64,000 nucleotides of DNA from Saccoglossus kowalevskii (Eukaryota; Hemichordata; Enteropneusta; Harrimaniidae), in the NCBI RefSeq assembly GCF_000003605.2, contig NW_003149279.1, positions 98,856 to 162,855 of the forward strand. Reading direction: 5' to 3'. The notes under the pieces were generated by a model, which was not told the DNA's origin, searched no databases, and saw nothing but the letters and a program-made list of their open reading frames with translations. The translations under genes and the position numbers were made by a program. How positions within the stretch are numbered: the first letter of the stretch is position 1; each line of letters starts with the position of its first letter. This document shows, piece after piece, positions 36,505 through 50,065 of the stretch.

Positions 36505-39500
36505 TTTTTTAATCAGATATATAGGAAACACCTGTTAAGTTACATAACTTAAATTCACGGGACGCGCTGCTGATATAATTAAATTGTAATCACTCTAGGC
36601 AAATGTATTCGTATTGTCTAAAGTAGATCGTAATTTATAATAATTGTATTACAACTACAACTTGTGGTCTCTAATCAAAACTACACTACACTACACTTCA
36701 CTACGCTACGCTACGCTACGCCACGCCACGCTACGCCACGCCACGCTACGCCACGCCACGCCACGCAACACCACACTACACCACACCACACTACACCACA
36801 CTATACTATACTACACTACACTACACCACGACGTGAACTGTACCGCACTTACTGTTTAGCCTAAAACAAGCATAATTGTAACATTTCCGACGTATAGACA
36901 CAAAACGGTTCAGTGTCCCGAGGGAACGTAATTGCATCTCCGTATAGCATACACGAGAAATTCAACAGTGTCAGAATACAAGGAGCCAATATCGCCGTCT
37001 TTCTACAAACTTCCTGCTGCAATCCCCTTGGGCATGCTATCTATACAAGCACTCAGTGTTGTTTACAATGTATCTTCTATTAAAATTAAGACCAATGCAA
37101 GTTACTATTTGTAATATCTATTAGAAAAACATTCGCTATATTAGGACACGTAATAGCACCGTAAAAAATATACTATCCTTAAACTAGCAAACCGTTGTAT
37201 GTGTATGGGACGACATGCATCAACATTCTAGTATCAAGTATCATTGAGGGAAATATAAATAATTCCATCATGACTCGATGCTGTATTTATCACAATTTTT
37301 CAACCAAACATTCCTTACATCAAGATAGTCAAAAATAAAACACTCTGAACGCGACCAGAAACCTCAGCGAATAACTGTATAACTTTACGCTTGCTCACGT
37401 ACCGTGGCCAACAAGTGGTCGAAAAAGAATAGTTACATAGTAGTCACAATCATAGTCGTAGTTATATAGTAGTCACACCAGTCAGTCGAGAGCCTGTCAA
37501 CAGTATGCCAGTAAAACCAAAACGTAGCGAGCCATAGAAGACTATTTCATCCGGTTCAGCAATCTGAGAAATTTCTGTAATCTGGATGATAATCAGGTGG
37601 CGTAATATAATCAAATAAATACTACCGATTATTCTACCGATATTTTCTATATGGGGACATATAGTAAATTGCATTTTCTTAATTTTTTATTGATCATTGT
37701 AATGTCATTTCATAAAGAAAATACAATTTCCAAGCTAATTCAAATAACATTCTTCTCATTTTGACGGTGATGACGTGAGTAAAATTCATATTTGAATCGA
37801 TATCATGACAATAGTCACAATTAAATTTTATGACAAGAAATGTGGTTCATGCAATACGAAACGACAAACCAACATCTATACGTGTCTATAACATCTGGGT
37901 TACATCAAACACCATATGTCAGTGCGTATGCATTAGGCAGATGTAATAGAAATTCGTTTGCATTTGTTAATTGATCATATTGAGAAAAATACGTAAACGG
38001 GCCTATTACCTTTTATATTTATATTGCCTAAAAATAATAGGCGCCATTTCGTGATCCAGAATGTAATAATACTTGAACAATACTCAATTATCCAAAATGG
38101 TTGGTCAGATCGTGCCTGGCAGTTACACAACACACATCGCAAATAGGCAATATATTGGAATAGTGAAATACGTAAATTTATCGCCTTGTTATATTTTTTT
38201 TATTTTCAAGGAAATGAGTGATATTTTGTAGCGGTTTAAGAGACAATAAATTATAATGATAAAGAAATGCACCGTATTATAGAAGAAGTGGTCATTCTAG
38301 ATAAAGGGGATGAACACGATATGAATTGTGAATCTGCAAAACAATTTTTACGTCAAAGTATTAAGCAGGAAATATAATCAATTAATTGATTGATTGATTG
38401 ATAATTCGTACATTGGACACGTTCGTATGCACATACATAAATTACATTTTACTTAGTCATTATCTATAAACACATATTTTAACATGTAGATGTTTTCAGG
38501 CAAGATAACAGATTACTGACATTTTACTGACAAAATATTCTGACGTATACGATATTATCCTTCATTTTGTGATATCATATTGTGTTGCTTTGCACGCCAT
38601 AAGACATTTCTTCTGTTATGACACTATCAATTATGCAAATTACACACGTTCATATATCTAAAAAAAACGTGTTTGAACAAAATTCCACATTTTAATGATT
38701 TTGTTGCGACACTGTTAACATTGAATCAATTCACAACTGACTATTAAATTTTATTATTTTCATTCTGATAGAAAATTTCTAAATCGGGAATCGAATGGTT
38801 ATTAAAATTGAATACTCAGTCTGTCAGTCTGCGTAGTGTAATTTATTTATACAATACATATTAATATAAGGATACATGATCCCAATCTTTCCAACAGCGC
38901 TCAGCGCTTTTGATAAACATTATATTACTGCTTGAAATGAGATTTTTAATATCCAAAATATAATCGTAAACGCATTCGTCACGTATTTCAACACCGTTAT
39001 AATTTCATTAATACATTTCATTTTAATACAGATATTTTAACACAAATCCTCCGAAAAAAATTAACCACACTGTGCTGGGTTATTTATAAAATAAACTATG
39101 ACATAGTTTTTCGCACACTAGGTTCGTGTATGTTACTATATGACTGTGCAAACGCTGGTGGGGTACTTATTTAGTAGACGATTTTGAATTATTTGATATT
39201 ATATTATGCAAAACTACTTTCAGAATAAAATAAATACAAAAATAAATTGAAACTATGACGAAGCGTTCAAGATTTGTTCACGGAAAAATTAAAAGGACGC
39301 GGAATTACACATTTTTCATCAAAAGCCAACATTGATGCAACAAGCAACGTGTACGTTGGTTCTCGAGTTTGTTTGTGTGTAAAATATAATCGAGTCGCCT
39401 AGATGGGTCAGAAAACGTCACGTGGAAAATCGGTTTCTCGGGCAACTAGTCGTACCGTCACCGCAGTTAGTTGCCTCGTGTAATCGTTATTTTCATTGAG

Positions 39501-41328
39501 TTATTTTATGCGTAAAACTTGTTCATTTGGTTTTAATGTGGTATTCCATCCATTGCGCACATTACATTGTTCACAAAAGAGTGATGCAATATATAAAACC
39601 TCAAGAACAGACGTTGAAATGAGAACTCTGTGGCTATATGTTTGATGTAGGGTAACTCATTGTTATCATTGGAAAAATCACTGATTCGAATGTATCTCGG
39701 AATGGTGATCAGTGTACGTGTCACTTGTTAAAACTGGAGACCCAGTGAACAAAATTGCCTTGATAAATTGAACCGACGATAGAATGTTATTTTCTTTCAA
39801 AATCCCCTGGAAAAGGGTTTTAATAATTGAGGGGGGAGTCATCTGATTCCCTGGAAATCGAAATGTGTAAACGACCTCGTACAAATACCCATATAAATGT
39901 TGTTGGTATTAAACACATACATACATATTGCAAAGAGTGAGCACATCCGACTCCACGTGTCGCATCCATTTATTAATCTGAATCATGAAGGGTTTCTGTT
40001 AGAAACTCGAGGTAAAAAAACAAACAAATAACCAGGGAACACCTATTTACCCACTCATTACAACTGCCAACACACCTTTTGAATATTAACTCTAATTGGT
40101 CTCCACAAATAATTTGGTTTAATAATTTCGACGAAAGAAAACAATGTACATTACAAACTCTAAAAGCTGAGATGCATTATCACCTTCGCTTCTTTCCATT
40201 CAAATTTAACCTCTAATGTGGTCTTGTTTGCATCTTTTTATTTCAAACACACGGTCATATGGTTGACACGCAAATAATCATTTATACTATCGCTTTATGC
40301 AATAGTTTCATGAGTGTTGGAGAATAAATGTATGTTCCAAAATGAATCGTTGAGTGGTTGCAAAATACGCCAATTGTAATAAGATTCGTAGCTGCAGTTG
40401 CCGAATTTTGTGGCGAATTATAGAATAAAACGCATATGAACGCATGGTATTTTTTTCGAAAATAACTTACATAATGGCCGTTTTTAATCGAAAGAAAACT
40501 TGTCAAACATTGTACGTATATTGAACGATAAATAGTTGGTCGCATGCTCTAAAAGGCAAACACAAATTGGTTAGTTGGACATGTCATATTCGTACGTTTT
40601 TTTAAAAGCTCCCAGGCGTGTCGTTTATGCGTTAGAATAGCTTTGCAGCTAGTGAGCTATCATGTCTTACACGAACATCGTCATATGACTTACATCCTCT
40701 ACGCAGTGTCTTAAAACGTAAGCTGGAGTTGGAGCTGAGGGAATACACAAAAACGAAAGTCAGACTTCAATCAATGCAGTGAGTAGATAATGTTCGTTTG
40801 GAAATTAGGCAAACAAAAAGTAATTACTGCCGCCAGCAAGGTTCGTTTGTTCGGTCATCACGCCGCCAATATAACCTTGGCCGATTCTGCTCAGCAAGTG
40901 TATTTTGAAATGCTCCCTTACTCGGAATAAGACAGTATGTTTCGTAGGATATACCAACTCTGATTGGCTGCCTGATTTGCAGGCACTTCAAAACATATCT
41001 ACCGGGGTCAAATAAATTGGTTTATCGGTAGAATCACGCGTAATAGAATCACATGGGGTTAAAAAAAACTGAGCAGTTCGGAAGTGAAGGATTGTAAGTT
41101 GATTCTCTTAACGGATATACTCTTCAAATGAAAATTATTTTGTCAATTAGACATAATTATCCTGTTGTTCATTATTCATTATGAATATATTATGAATAAC
41201 TGTTTGCTCAATCACAACAATCGCAAATCAGTACTTTCCAACTAAGCTCATTGTGTTGAATTACCTGGAAAACGTAGATTGGTATTGAACATATTCAAAT
41301 TACATTACAATACATTGCGTTTCGTCAA
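36505..41328. other. AT-rich stretch without recognised genes
   Basis: Contains the CTACA/CCACGC tract listed separately and a short (ATTG)n run near 38384. No coding segment is supported; the minus-strand frames at 37462, 39678 and 40282 lack signatures. Confidence 0.45.
36681..36830. repeat. CTACA / CTACG / CCACG pentamer tract
   Basis: An imperfect pentanucleotide array that shifts from ctaca through ctacg and ccacg to ccaca and back. All open frames through it are repeat translations. The related tract at 31991-32060 shares the ccacg word. Confidence 0.9.
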
Positions 41329-42878
41329 GTAACACCACTTAGTAACCATACAAATTCAATATAACCAACGGATTGTTATTTGTCAAATGCCTGGAAGGGA
41401 GGTAATTTAGAGTGTTCAAGCACAAATGAAAACATTTATATAGATTGAATGACGTAGAGGTAACCCAAATGATGGGGTAAATCTCAATCCATAAGAGTGA
41501 GCTTAATTTTTTAACAAACCTCGCCCAATTTGAACATTATGGATAATATGTAAAATTTGTTGAGCAGAGTGAATCGAACTATTTTGATTCCTGTTAAAAC
41601 ATTGCATTACACGAAAGGAAATGTTAGAGAGGTCAGATCATTGTTTCTGTGTTCCTCTGCAAGTAACATATTTCTCAATATCCGGGATACATTATTAATA
41701 GTAAGTAAGAGAGCACATGCACTCGTAATAGGTCATTTGTTTCAAACAAACCATTTTGATTCGGAAAGAAGTAACGACTAATAAAAAAATAAGATTTGTC
41801 TAAATAACATCAGTTTGCATATAACGTTTATGCATTGATGATGATAAAAATGATTATCGATTATCGCCCAATGGGGAGACACGATGTGTTCACATTTTTG
41901 TTAATAGATTCACATCTCAATGAAATGTAAATAATTTATCATCTGCAAATTTAAACGAGACATATGTTTTTTTCCGCTATTTTAATTGCATTTGTCACCA
42001 TGAGTAAATTACTGTAATATAATATATATGACATCGTGTGCCTGACTCAAATTAAAATCGTTTCTCCAATAGCGACATATTTGTGTTGAGTATTCCCGAA
42101 GGGGGAGACCGATATCACATGTGTGACCTTCCACATCGGCAACGATTATTCACCTTGACTTTGTGGAAAAGTCAATTATTTACAAATTGGGTATGTTGAC
42201 CCCTGGCAGTCTACTGCTTCAGTCATTTGTAACTGTTCTTTCGAGCGACACGTGTATATTTGCGGTCACCTGTTAATGTATTCTATTTGTTAAGAGTCAA
42301 TTAAATCAGAGGCGTATTAAAAATGGCATTGCTGTACTGTGTCAAATGTTTGTAACAATTTGAATTACATTTTCTTTTCGTGCAATATATTGCAATATTA
42401 TTGTAAATAAACGTAGGGGAAACAGACATACTAATAAATGCTACAATCAGATCATGCAGCTGCATACAACACCTCATATTCTGAATTATAAGTTGAATGG
42501 TGTATGATGTAGCTCAGAACAACATTTATTTATTGTTCTGATATATAGTAGATAATAGTTAGTAATCGTTTATCAATATAGCTAGACGGTTCGTGCTGTT
42601 GCTCGATATTAATAGTATTGGCCTTCTTTTAGTGTCACATGTCTTATGCAATTACCAACACTGCTCGCATTTATATTTATCTGGATTTAGTGAATTCACA
42701 TTGTCATCATTCCATTGGTGGTACAAACAAAACAATGTGTTACTAATATTTAATTACCACATTTAGAATGCTGATACTTCTAAATAATGATCACAAGTCA
42801 ACAGGTGAGATGAAACCCCTTTCATTGATTGAAATCACATAACAGAAACAGAAACGACGTGACAATTCACAAATAGAA
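41329..42878. repeat. Recent tandem duplication, copy 1 (about 1.55 kb)
   Basis: Runs from about aagtaacaccacttagtaac to gacgtgacaattcacaaata and is followed at once by copy 2 in the same orientation. Identity is high throughout, with scattered substitutions and small indels. The 74-codon frame in this copy (41557-41781) has a stop in copy 2, so the unit is not under coding constraint. Confidence 0.96.
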
Positions 42879-44510
42879 GCAACACCAATTAGTCACCATA
42901 CAAATTCAATATAACCAACGAATTATTATTTGTCAAATGCCTGGAAGGGGGGTAATTTAGAGTGTTCAAGCACAAATGAAAACATTTATATAGATTGAAT
43001 GACGTAGAGGTAACCCAAATGATGGGGTAAATCTCAATCCATAAGAGTGAGCTTAATTTTTTAACAAACCTCGCCCAATTTGAACATTATGGATAATATG
43101 TAAAATTTGTTGAGCAGAGTGAATCGAACTATTTTGATTCCTGTTAAAATATTGCATTACACGAAAAGAAATGTTAGAGAGGTCAGATAATTGTTTCTGT
43201 GTTCCTCTGCAAATAACATATTTCTCAATATCCGGGATAAATTATTAATAGTAAGAGAGCACATGCACACGTAATAGGTCATTTGTTTTAAACAAACCAT
43301 TTTGATTCGGAAGGCAGTAACGACTAATAAAAAATAAGATTTGTCTGAGTGACATCAGTTTGCGTATAATTCTTATGCATGGATGATGAAATAGATGATT
43401 ATCGATTATCTCCCAATGAGAAGACACGATGTGTTCACATTTTTGTTAAAAGATTCACATCTCAATGAAATGTAAATAATTTATCATCTGCAAATTTAAA
43501 CTAGACATATGTTTTTTTTCCGCTATTTTAATTGCATATGTCATCATGAGTAAATTACTGTAATATGATATATATGAAATCGTATGCCTGACTCTCGTTT
43601 CTGCAATGGCGACATATTTGTGTTGAGTATTCCCGAAGGGGGAGACCGATATCACATGTGTGACCTTCCACATCGGCAACGATTATTCACCTTCACTTTG
43701 TGGAAAAGTCAATTATTTACAAATTGGGTATGTTGACCCCTGGCAGTCTACTGCTTCATGATCAGTTATTTGTAATTGTTCTTTCGAGTGACACGTGTAT
43801 ATTTGCGGTCACCTGTTTAACGTATTCCATTTGTTAAGAGTCAATTAAATCGGGGGGAGGGGTATTGAAAGTATCATTGCTGTACTGTGTCAAATGTTTG
43901 TAATAATTTGGATTACATTTTCTTTTCGTGCAATATATTGTAATATTATTGTAAATAAACGTAGGAGAAACATATATACTAGTATATGTTACATTCAGAT
44001 AGAGGAAATCATACAGCTGCATACAATACCTCATATTCGGAATTATAAGTTGAATGGTGTATGATGTAGCTCAGAACAACATTTCTTTTTGTTCCGATAT
44101 ATAGTAGATAATAGTTAGTAATCGTTTTTCAATATAGCTAGACGGTTCGTGCTGTTGCTCGATATTAATAGTATTGGCCTGCTTTTAGTGTCACATGTCT
44201 TATGCAATTACCAACACTGCTCGCATTTATATGGATTTAGTGAATTCACATTGTCATCATTGCATCGGTCAAGTTTGAGTCGTATATATATATGCTTATT
44301 ATAATGTCAAGGAATGATATACGGTTAGAATACCTTTACAAGTGACGTATATGGTACAAACAAAACAATGTGTTACCAATATAATTACCATCTTTAGAAT
44401 GCTGATACTTCTAAGTAATGACCACAAGTCAACAGGTGAGATGAAACTCCGTTCATTGATTGAAGCCACATATAACTGAAACAGTAACGACCTGACAATT
44501 CACAAATATA
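42879..44510. repeat. Recent tandem duplication, copy 2 (about 1.63 kb)
   Basis: The direct partner of 41329-42878. It has about 80 extra bases (about 44266-44350, AT-rich with a tatatatata core) missing from copy 1. Its right end (cacaaatata at 44501-44510) matches the copy 1/copy 2 junction. Confidence 0.96.
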
Positions 44511-46883
44511 AAAAATCAGTTTATTACACTTTGTTCTTGTCATTTTAAAATTTAAGTATATCTGATGAAAAGAACATATTCATTCATTCATTTGCTATTT
44601 TATTAATTAAGGAGAAACCAAACTTTGAATAAATCATCAAAACCATCGCTCCGTACGTGGAGGACAATCTTTCATGTCACCAATGACATTCCTTTATCAA
44701 TGACAGACCATCAGTTTCGATAATTTCACCAAGAAATGATTCAAAACTGCACAAAGAACTAATCCCGGATTAAATATGTCTTTGTAAGTATATACACATA
44801 GTTACTTAATTACAATAATAGTTTCTATAGCTAACTAAACGCCTTCAGCGGACTCTTAACATTTAGCAGCAAGTAGTATGTGAACTATATAAGTTGTTGC
44901 TAGTGGCGGATTGATTAGTTGTGAACCAAAATAATGTTATATTAGTTTTACAGTCACGTAATACGATCACTAACACAAGAATGAACTCGGTACTGACTAT
45001 CCATCTGTATTATTCTGACATAGCGACACATATGCAATACGACAGTTGCGTGGCTCATCCATTTCAATGTGTAATACTGTAATGCATTTTCAATTGTTAC
45101 TTATGTAAACGTTGATTCGATTTGACTTCAGCAATCTATTCGTAGGACCCCGTGAATGAGAGGTTATTCCTACGTATGGTTGACATTTGTATTTTATTCA
45201 CATTGACAATGGGATGTAAAATACAGTGTTACTTAGAACACAAAAGAATAATTAATGTGTACGTTCATAACCTTATTGACCCCAATACGACACTTACTCG
45301 GGCATCGTAACGATATACGTTAAAGTTAGATCTAATGCATTGTAAAACAATTTGGTTTATATCAACAAATAAGAACGTACGTTATAGTACGAATGATTGA
45401 TTCCCCGTACACGACATCGCTGACACCAGATTCGATATAAATTCAAAAGATTCATATTTTAATCACTAGTAATCCATCAAATGTTCGTGAAGTGAACTTT
45501 TGTACCCAACCTCAATAAACGAAACACGCTGCTACTATTATCCCAATTAAATATTGCACCTTCCCCCCAAAAAACGCATGTTTGCACATACACCAGATAA
45601 CCTATACCAACGACTGACAAAATACTTAGCATTGCTAAATTCACTACAAAAAAAATAACATAGAATCAAGTTACGCCAAGAAATAACTGTCCAAAACACA
45701 TTTTATAATTTCACCAAGACACTAATTAATGGCGTTGTTCCATTTATAGATACCCTTCAATATGAGCAAAATTCCATGTTGAAACAATTAAATTTTATTC
45801 TCTCAATAGTGCATTTGTTTATAATTTCAAATGAGTGGTTCTATTTGAAACTGTGGCTTTGCGGGTTTGCATTTTACGAGAGTTATTTGGTCTAACTGCA
45901 TGCATACACTATCTAGATAACAGGTCGCTAGAAAATAATCTCAATTTAAAAGATTCGCTTTTCATTAAATGTACATATAAATAACAAGACATTTATTGTA
46001 CGATACAGCCTGGTAATTGTGATGCATGACAAGTCGGGCATACACACTATTTTATTGAATATTACTTAAAGTAACTATTTTAGGAAGTGTCACTTAACGT
46101 GCAGTCGCGTTTTAAAAGGCTGCTCTAGACTGATTTAGTTAGCTAGTGAGTAAGTACTAAGAAGTTGACTGTACGACATTCATGTGTATCAATTGGACTT
46201 TAGGATAAATTTTGTAAACTGGTGTGACATGCTGTAAAGCATGGATCTGTCGGAAATGGCGACGTGTAACACGGTTAGTTCAAAATTGTCCTAGTCACCG
46301 TGCGTGTAGAGTGTGTTTAGGTTGTTTGCCAAACGCAAAAAAAACGGCGCTGCATTTTTTACCAGTTTTCGACAAATTGTTATGCCGACGTTGCAGGCTA
46401 TTTGTGGCATACTTCGTCAGCAAAGTGACAAATATTTATTACGACCATGTTTTAACAAAGTAATGAAACTCTGTCAACTCTGAAAGAAAATCTCTGAAAC
46501 TCTACTCGACTTATCATTCAAGAGTTGAACTATTGCACAATTTTTGTAACAAACTCATCTTTTGTTTAGCTAGCAATGCCTCAATTGCATGGTTTTAGTG
46601 ATCGGTGAGATTTGTTATCTTGAAAACAGCGTGATCTGTTCTGCTTTGGTCGCCATTTAAAAAAAACGCTCTACTGTATTTTGATACAAGATAGCTGATT
46701 GGCTGTTTATATTTGTTGCATCTCCCCTCCTTGTCGATAAGAGCGCCCGTTAATTACACACTGTAGTGGTTCAATCTGTCATAGGTTGCTTTGGAGGGGT
46801 GACCTGAAACAAATGTTCCTTGGCTGGCGAAGATGATAATCTGTATTAAGCGACTGACGACAATCAACAAAACAATGCCCCAG
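44511..46883. other. Stretch without recognised genes
   Basis: No coding segment is supported. The plus frame at 46224-46463 is Cys- and Arg-rich (CRVCLGC, then CRRC) but lacks the spacing of any zinc-finger family I know. Confidence 0.4.
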
Positions 46884-46996
46884 CATGAGCGGATTTAGAG
46901 GGGGTCGAGGGGGCCGTGCCCCCTATATTTAACAACCAACAGGGCTTCGCACCAACGTATCGCCTCCCCCATTCCAGAATCCTAGATCCGCCCTTG
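46884..46996. mobile_element. hAT-like MITE, about 113 bp
   Basis: Ends are imperfect inverted repeats: catgagcggatttagaggg on the left, and caagggcggatctaggatt as the reverse complement of the right end. The GCGGAT-TAG core near the ends, G-rich tracts just inside and very small size resemble non-autonomous hAT-type elements common in metazoans. The flanks share only CCAG, so the target-site duplication is not convincing. No transposase is present. Confidence 0.55.
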
Positions 46997-48329
46997 ACCA
47001 GTCTGAGAATAAAGCAAAATAATTGACAAGTACACTGAACAACACAGTTAAATCAGTGAGAACAAATATATGAACACCGTGGTATACATGAAGTGAGGTC
47101 AATTGTTTCGAAAAACAGAGTGAGCACACCGGCTTCACATGTGGCACGAGTCTTGATCAAATGGTTTCTTCAATAAGTCAAAGGTCAACATCGGAAAGTG
47201 ACATTGACGCCATCTGAGATCATCTGTATTATTGTATTTATAGGCGAGCCAAGTGATAGGCAACGCGAGTAGCCAAATAGAATCACATTAATTGTTATTC
47301 TGCTGTGCGACACGCCGTGGAGTAACTGGCCATAATTCCGCACTGCAAAACCTAAAGCAGCTGGCCCGATATGTTATGTGTTGTTAATTGATAGGTTGGG
47401 TTATTTTAAGCAGTGAAATTTTGTAAGAAACACCATACTAAGAATAGAAATACACTACATTATTTCACGCAATATGAATGAGGTGAACTACTAGTTTCCA
47501 TAATTAACCTTGTAGTAATACACTTACAGTTCAGTGTGTTATCAATCAATCAATGTATAATCAATTCTTAATTTAAAAATTCGTATATGTATATAGTTCA
47601 TTACTAGATACGCCGGATAAATGGTGTGATTACACCGATGATTTGAAAAAAACTGGACAAATACAAGTTATTACAATTTGTCTTAATTGCCAATTTCGGA
47701 ATGATAAATCTATAGGAAAGAAAATTGGCTTGGCTCAGGACATGCACAACGCTAATGGGTTGTCGACCTAGATTTCATCTGGTGATCTCCTGAACTTTCA
47801 TTACATTTTCACGCACATTGCCTCTAGTGCTGTAAAGTAATACGAAAACCCAGCAGGTATTACGCCGCGTGCAGCTTTTGCTGATTCTGATAGCTACTTG
47901 AATGTTATTTTCATTTCTTTCTCTACTTGAAAATTGTCTCAGCGTGCTATCATAACAGGGCAGGTTGCTCTAACCATGGCATTCCTAACTGTATATGTGC
48001 GCAGAAAAACATCATGGATGTTGTTTGTGACGTTAGGGTTCCGGATTGTGCATATTTATCTAGTCACTGTATACCCGTGCCCGTACATTATTTTGAGCAA
48101 CATTTGTTTGGACGTTTACTGAGTGGTGCACGTCCGCTGATCTGTTCTGTCATGGTCATACGTTAGAGTACCATGTGGCCAGTTTATTTGTTCGTAATGT
48201 ACGTGTTAATTACAATACTAACAAAGTTTGATCTGCAAATCTGAGACAAGTATATATACTAATTCACCAAAAAGAAATACCGAGCAGCCAATAGAAGCCT
48301 CCTGTGAAGTTCTTCTGTTTGTGTCAATG
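46997..48329. other. Stretch without firm genes
   Basis: Two overlapping plus-strand frames at 47927-48166 and 47934-48122 are GC-richer than the flanks. One is Cys-rich (CSNHGIPNCICAQ), the other hydrophobic with a short basic loop. Neither can be assigned, and they overlap each other, so at most one is real. Confidence 0.3.
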
Positions 48330-48339
48330 TGCAAGTGTA

Positions 48340-48790
48340 TGTGTGTAACAACTAATAAGTCAGTTAGTATAAGGTCTCATTTTAGGTTACTGAATCGAGT
48401 CTCGCATTTTGGAGCGGGGTGTGACATAGCATTGATGTGTAATAATATTGTAATTCAGATGCACATAATTCTCGTTTATGGTTAGAATGGTTAAATATAC
48501 TAAAATAATTAACTACTAAAATTAAAACAATACCAATACGACGTTCGACATCTGGTGATTTTTTTAAAGATGTTCTTAGTATTAGTAATATGATGCAGAC
48601 TCGAATACATAATAGCCATGACGCAGGTAAGAACAGTCTAAACCATATCACGACACACGGATCAGAGGAAATGTATTTAAGGGTTGTACCTCATGCTAAA
48701 GCTTTTATTCTCTCATAAAAGTGTTTTTTCTACTTGAAACACGTATACTGTGATATTTAAAATAGTTTATGACATTAGATGTAGATGTGC
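48340..48790 (-). pseudogene. Rhodopsin-class peptide GPCR relic, FMRFamide-receptor-like
   Basis: On the minus strand an open segment (48382-48651, extendable upstream) reads as transmembrane helix 5, intracellular loop 3 and helix 6 of a class A peptide receptor. Helix 5 has FLPASWLLCI followed by LRTSLKKS, matching the Pro, Leu-Leu and LR-x-S spacing of FMRFamide-type receptors. Helix 6 reads ERRIGIVLILVVNYFSIFN, matching the family pattern ERRIT-x-ML-I-x-VV-x-x-F-x-IC-N in spacing across 19 residues. Upstream, in another frame, LNITVYVFQVE (48728-48760) resembles the end of helix 4. Downstream, LTDLLVV (48347-48367) resembles helix 7. A stop and a frame change separate these parts, and helices 1-3 were not found, so it is a decayed receptor gene. 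Confidence 0.42.
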
Positions 48791-49924
48791 TTTCTGCACT
48801 CAGCTTGCGTATAATATGATTACCAAAACTCAATGTGTCCAATTATAGTTTCAGCTTAAACTATTCACACTGTTTTCCAATTTTCCGTTATTTGCATTAG
48901 TTAAAATTATTTCATTATTGACCATGTATTATCGGTATTTATTAAATTATCAGTAATAATCATATGAATTGAACGCGCTCAAATTTATTAAACTCGAGTT
49001 TTATTTTATTTCGCTTCTACTACATTAGATATCATGGATTACTTATATATCTTATATCTTTCTAATATGTTTATCAACGGAAATGGCACGATCATGCTAT
49101 CGACGAATGTATATAATGGCAGTGTAGCAACACGACTAATCTCCTTATAAATTATTGTAAACCAAAATAACGCCTCATTGAACATTTTTAATGAATAAAA
49201 TTACAAATGAGTCATGCACTGTTGAGCATCTTAAGCGAATGTTGGTGCTTATTTAGCCAGTTTAATGAACAATATTCGGTACATCGCCGGCGATGATTTC
49301 ATGGTATCTGATAAGTACATGACACTTATTCCGCTATTTCTATTTTGTCCATCTAGACTGAACATGAAATTTGTAACGCAGTGCATGTACTTTTAAAAAA
49401 ATACCAACAAATACTGCTGTTGTTGGTTACCGGTATTCTGTCGACGGCCTATGTGCCAATTTTCCCTTCACTTTTCACATTGTTAAAATAGCGTAAACTG
49501 AATATATAAATAAAATGAAGAGCTTCGAAGACATACAAGTGCCTGTAATAGATAGCATTGTAATTAGAGATACAGAGACCCGTTTTTCCGGCAGGTGCAT
49601 TTCAGTGTGTAACTGTAGTCAATCAATGAATAATAATGAATTTAATTTTTGTTTCTTTGTCCAGCAATCAATTGTCAGGATTATATGGTCTTGTTATACT
49701 GCAATTACGTCATCGTTCTTTGAATGGGGGTTAGTATCAAATCAATGTTAGACATCGACGACGGCACTGATCTGATTAAAGTAGGGTGGTTTTTAAAGTA
49801 GGTTTTGGATTTATGAAAAGCAGATATGTTTTATATTCTTGTTCTAATGGTTGCTTTTATTTTACATTCATAATATTTTGTAGCAACCGACATCGCTAAA
49901 ACAAAACGCCAGGAACATATATTT
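48791..49924. other. AT-rich stretch without recognised genes
   Basis: No helices 1-3 for the receptor relic were found here on the minus strand. The plus frame at 49515-49751 has no signature. Confidence 0.4.
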
Positions 49925-50065
49925 GGTTAACCCTATACTGTCAACATTTCTCGGGCCTAATAAAGAGTCACTTATTTTCATACGCCGTAGGCGTTATAAC
50001 GAAATGCATAAGGCATTTTTCAAGCGAGGGCTGTAACAGTTTAGGTTGACAGTCTAGGTTAACCC
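49925..50065. mobile_element. MITE-like element, 141 bp, about 21-bp inverted ends
   Basis: The left end is ggttaaccctatactgtcaac. The reverse complement of the right end is gggttaacctagactgtcaac. They agree at most positions once a one-base offset is allowed. The interior is unrelated to known families. No certain target-site duplication is visible. Size and symmetry fit a non-autonomous DNA transposon. Confidence 0.6.

Noticed and set aside
36644-36864. Thr/His-rich frames
   Set aside because: They translate the CTACA/CCACG tract in two frames at once.
41557-41781. 74-codon ORF in the tandem duplication
   Set aside because: The second copy has a stop in the same frame, so there is no coding constraint.
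46224-46463. Cys-rich frame resembling a zinc finger (CRVCLGC, CRRC)
   Set aside because: The spacing fits no zinc-finger family that I can name and there is no splice or start context.
47934-48122. Helix 1-2-like frame (VALTMAFLTVYVRRKTSW)
   Set aside because: It lies on the opposite strand to the receptor relic, lacks the conserved Asn and Asp, and overlaps another equally good frame.
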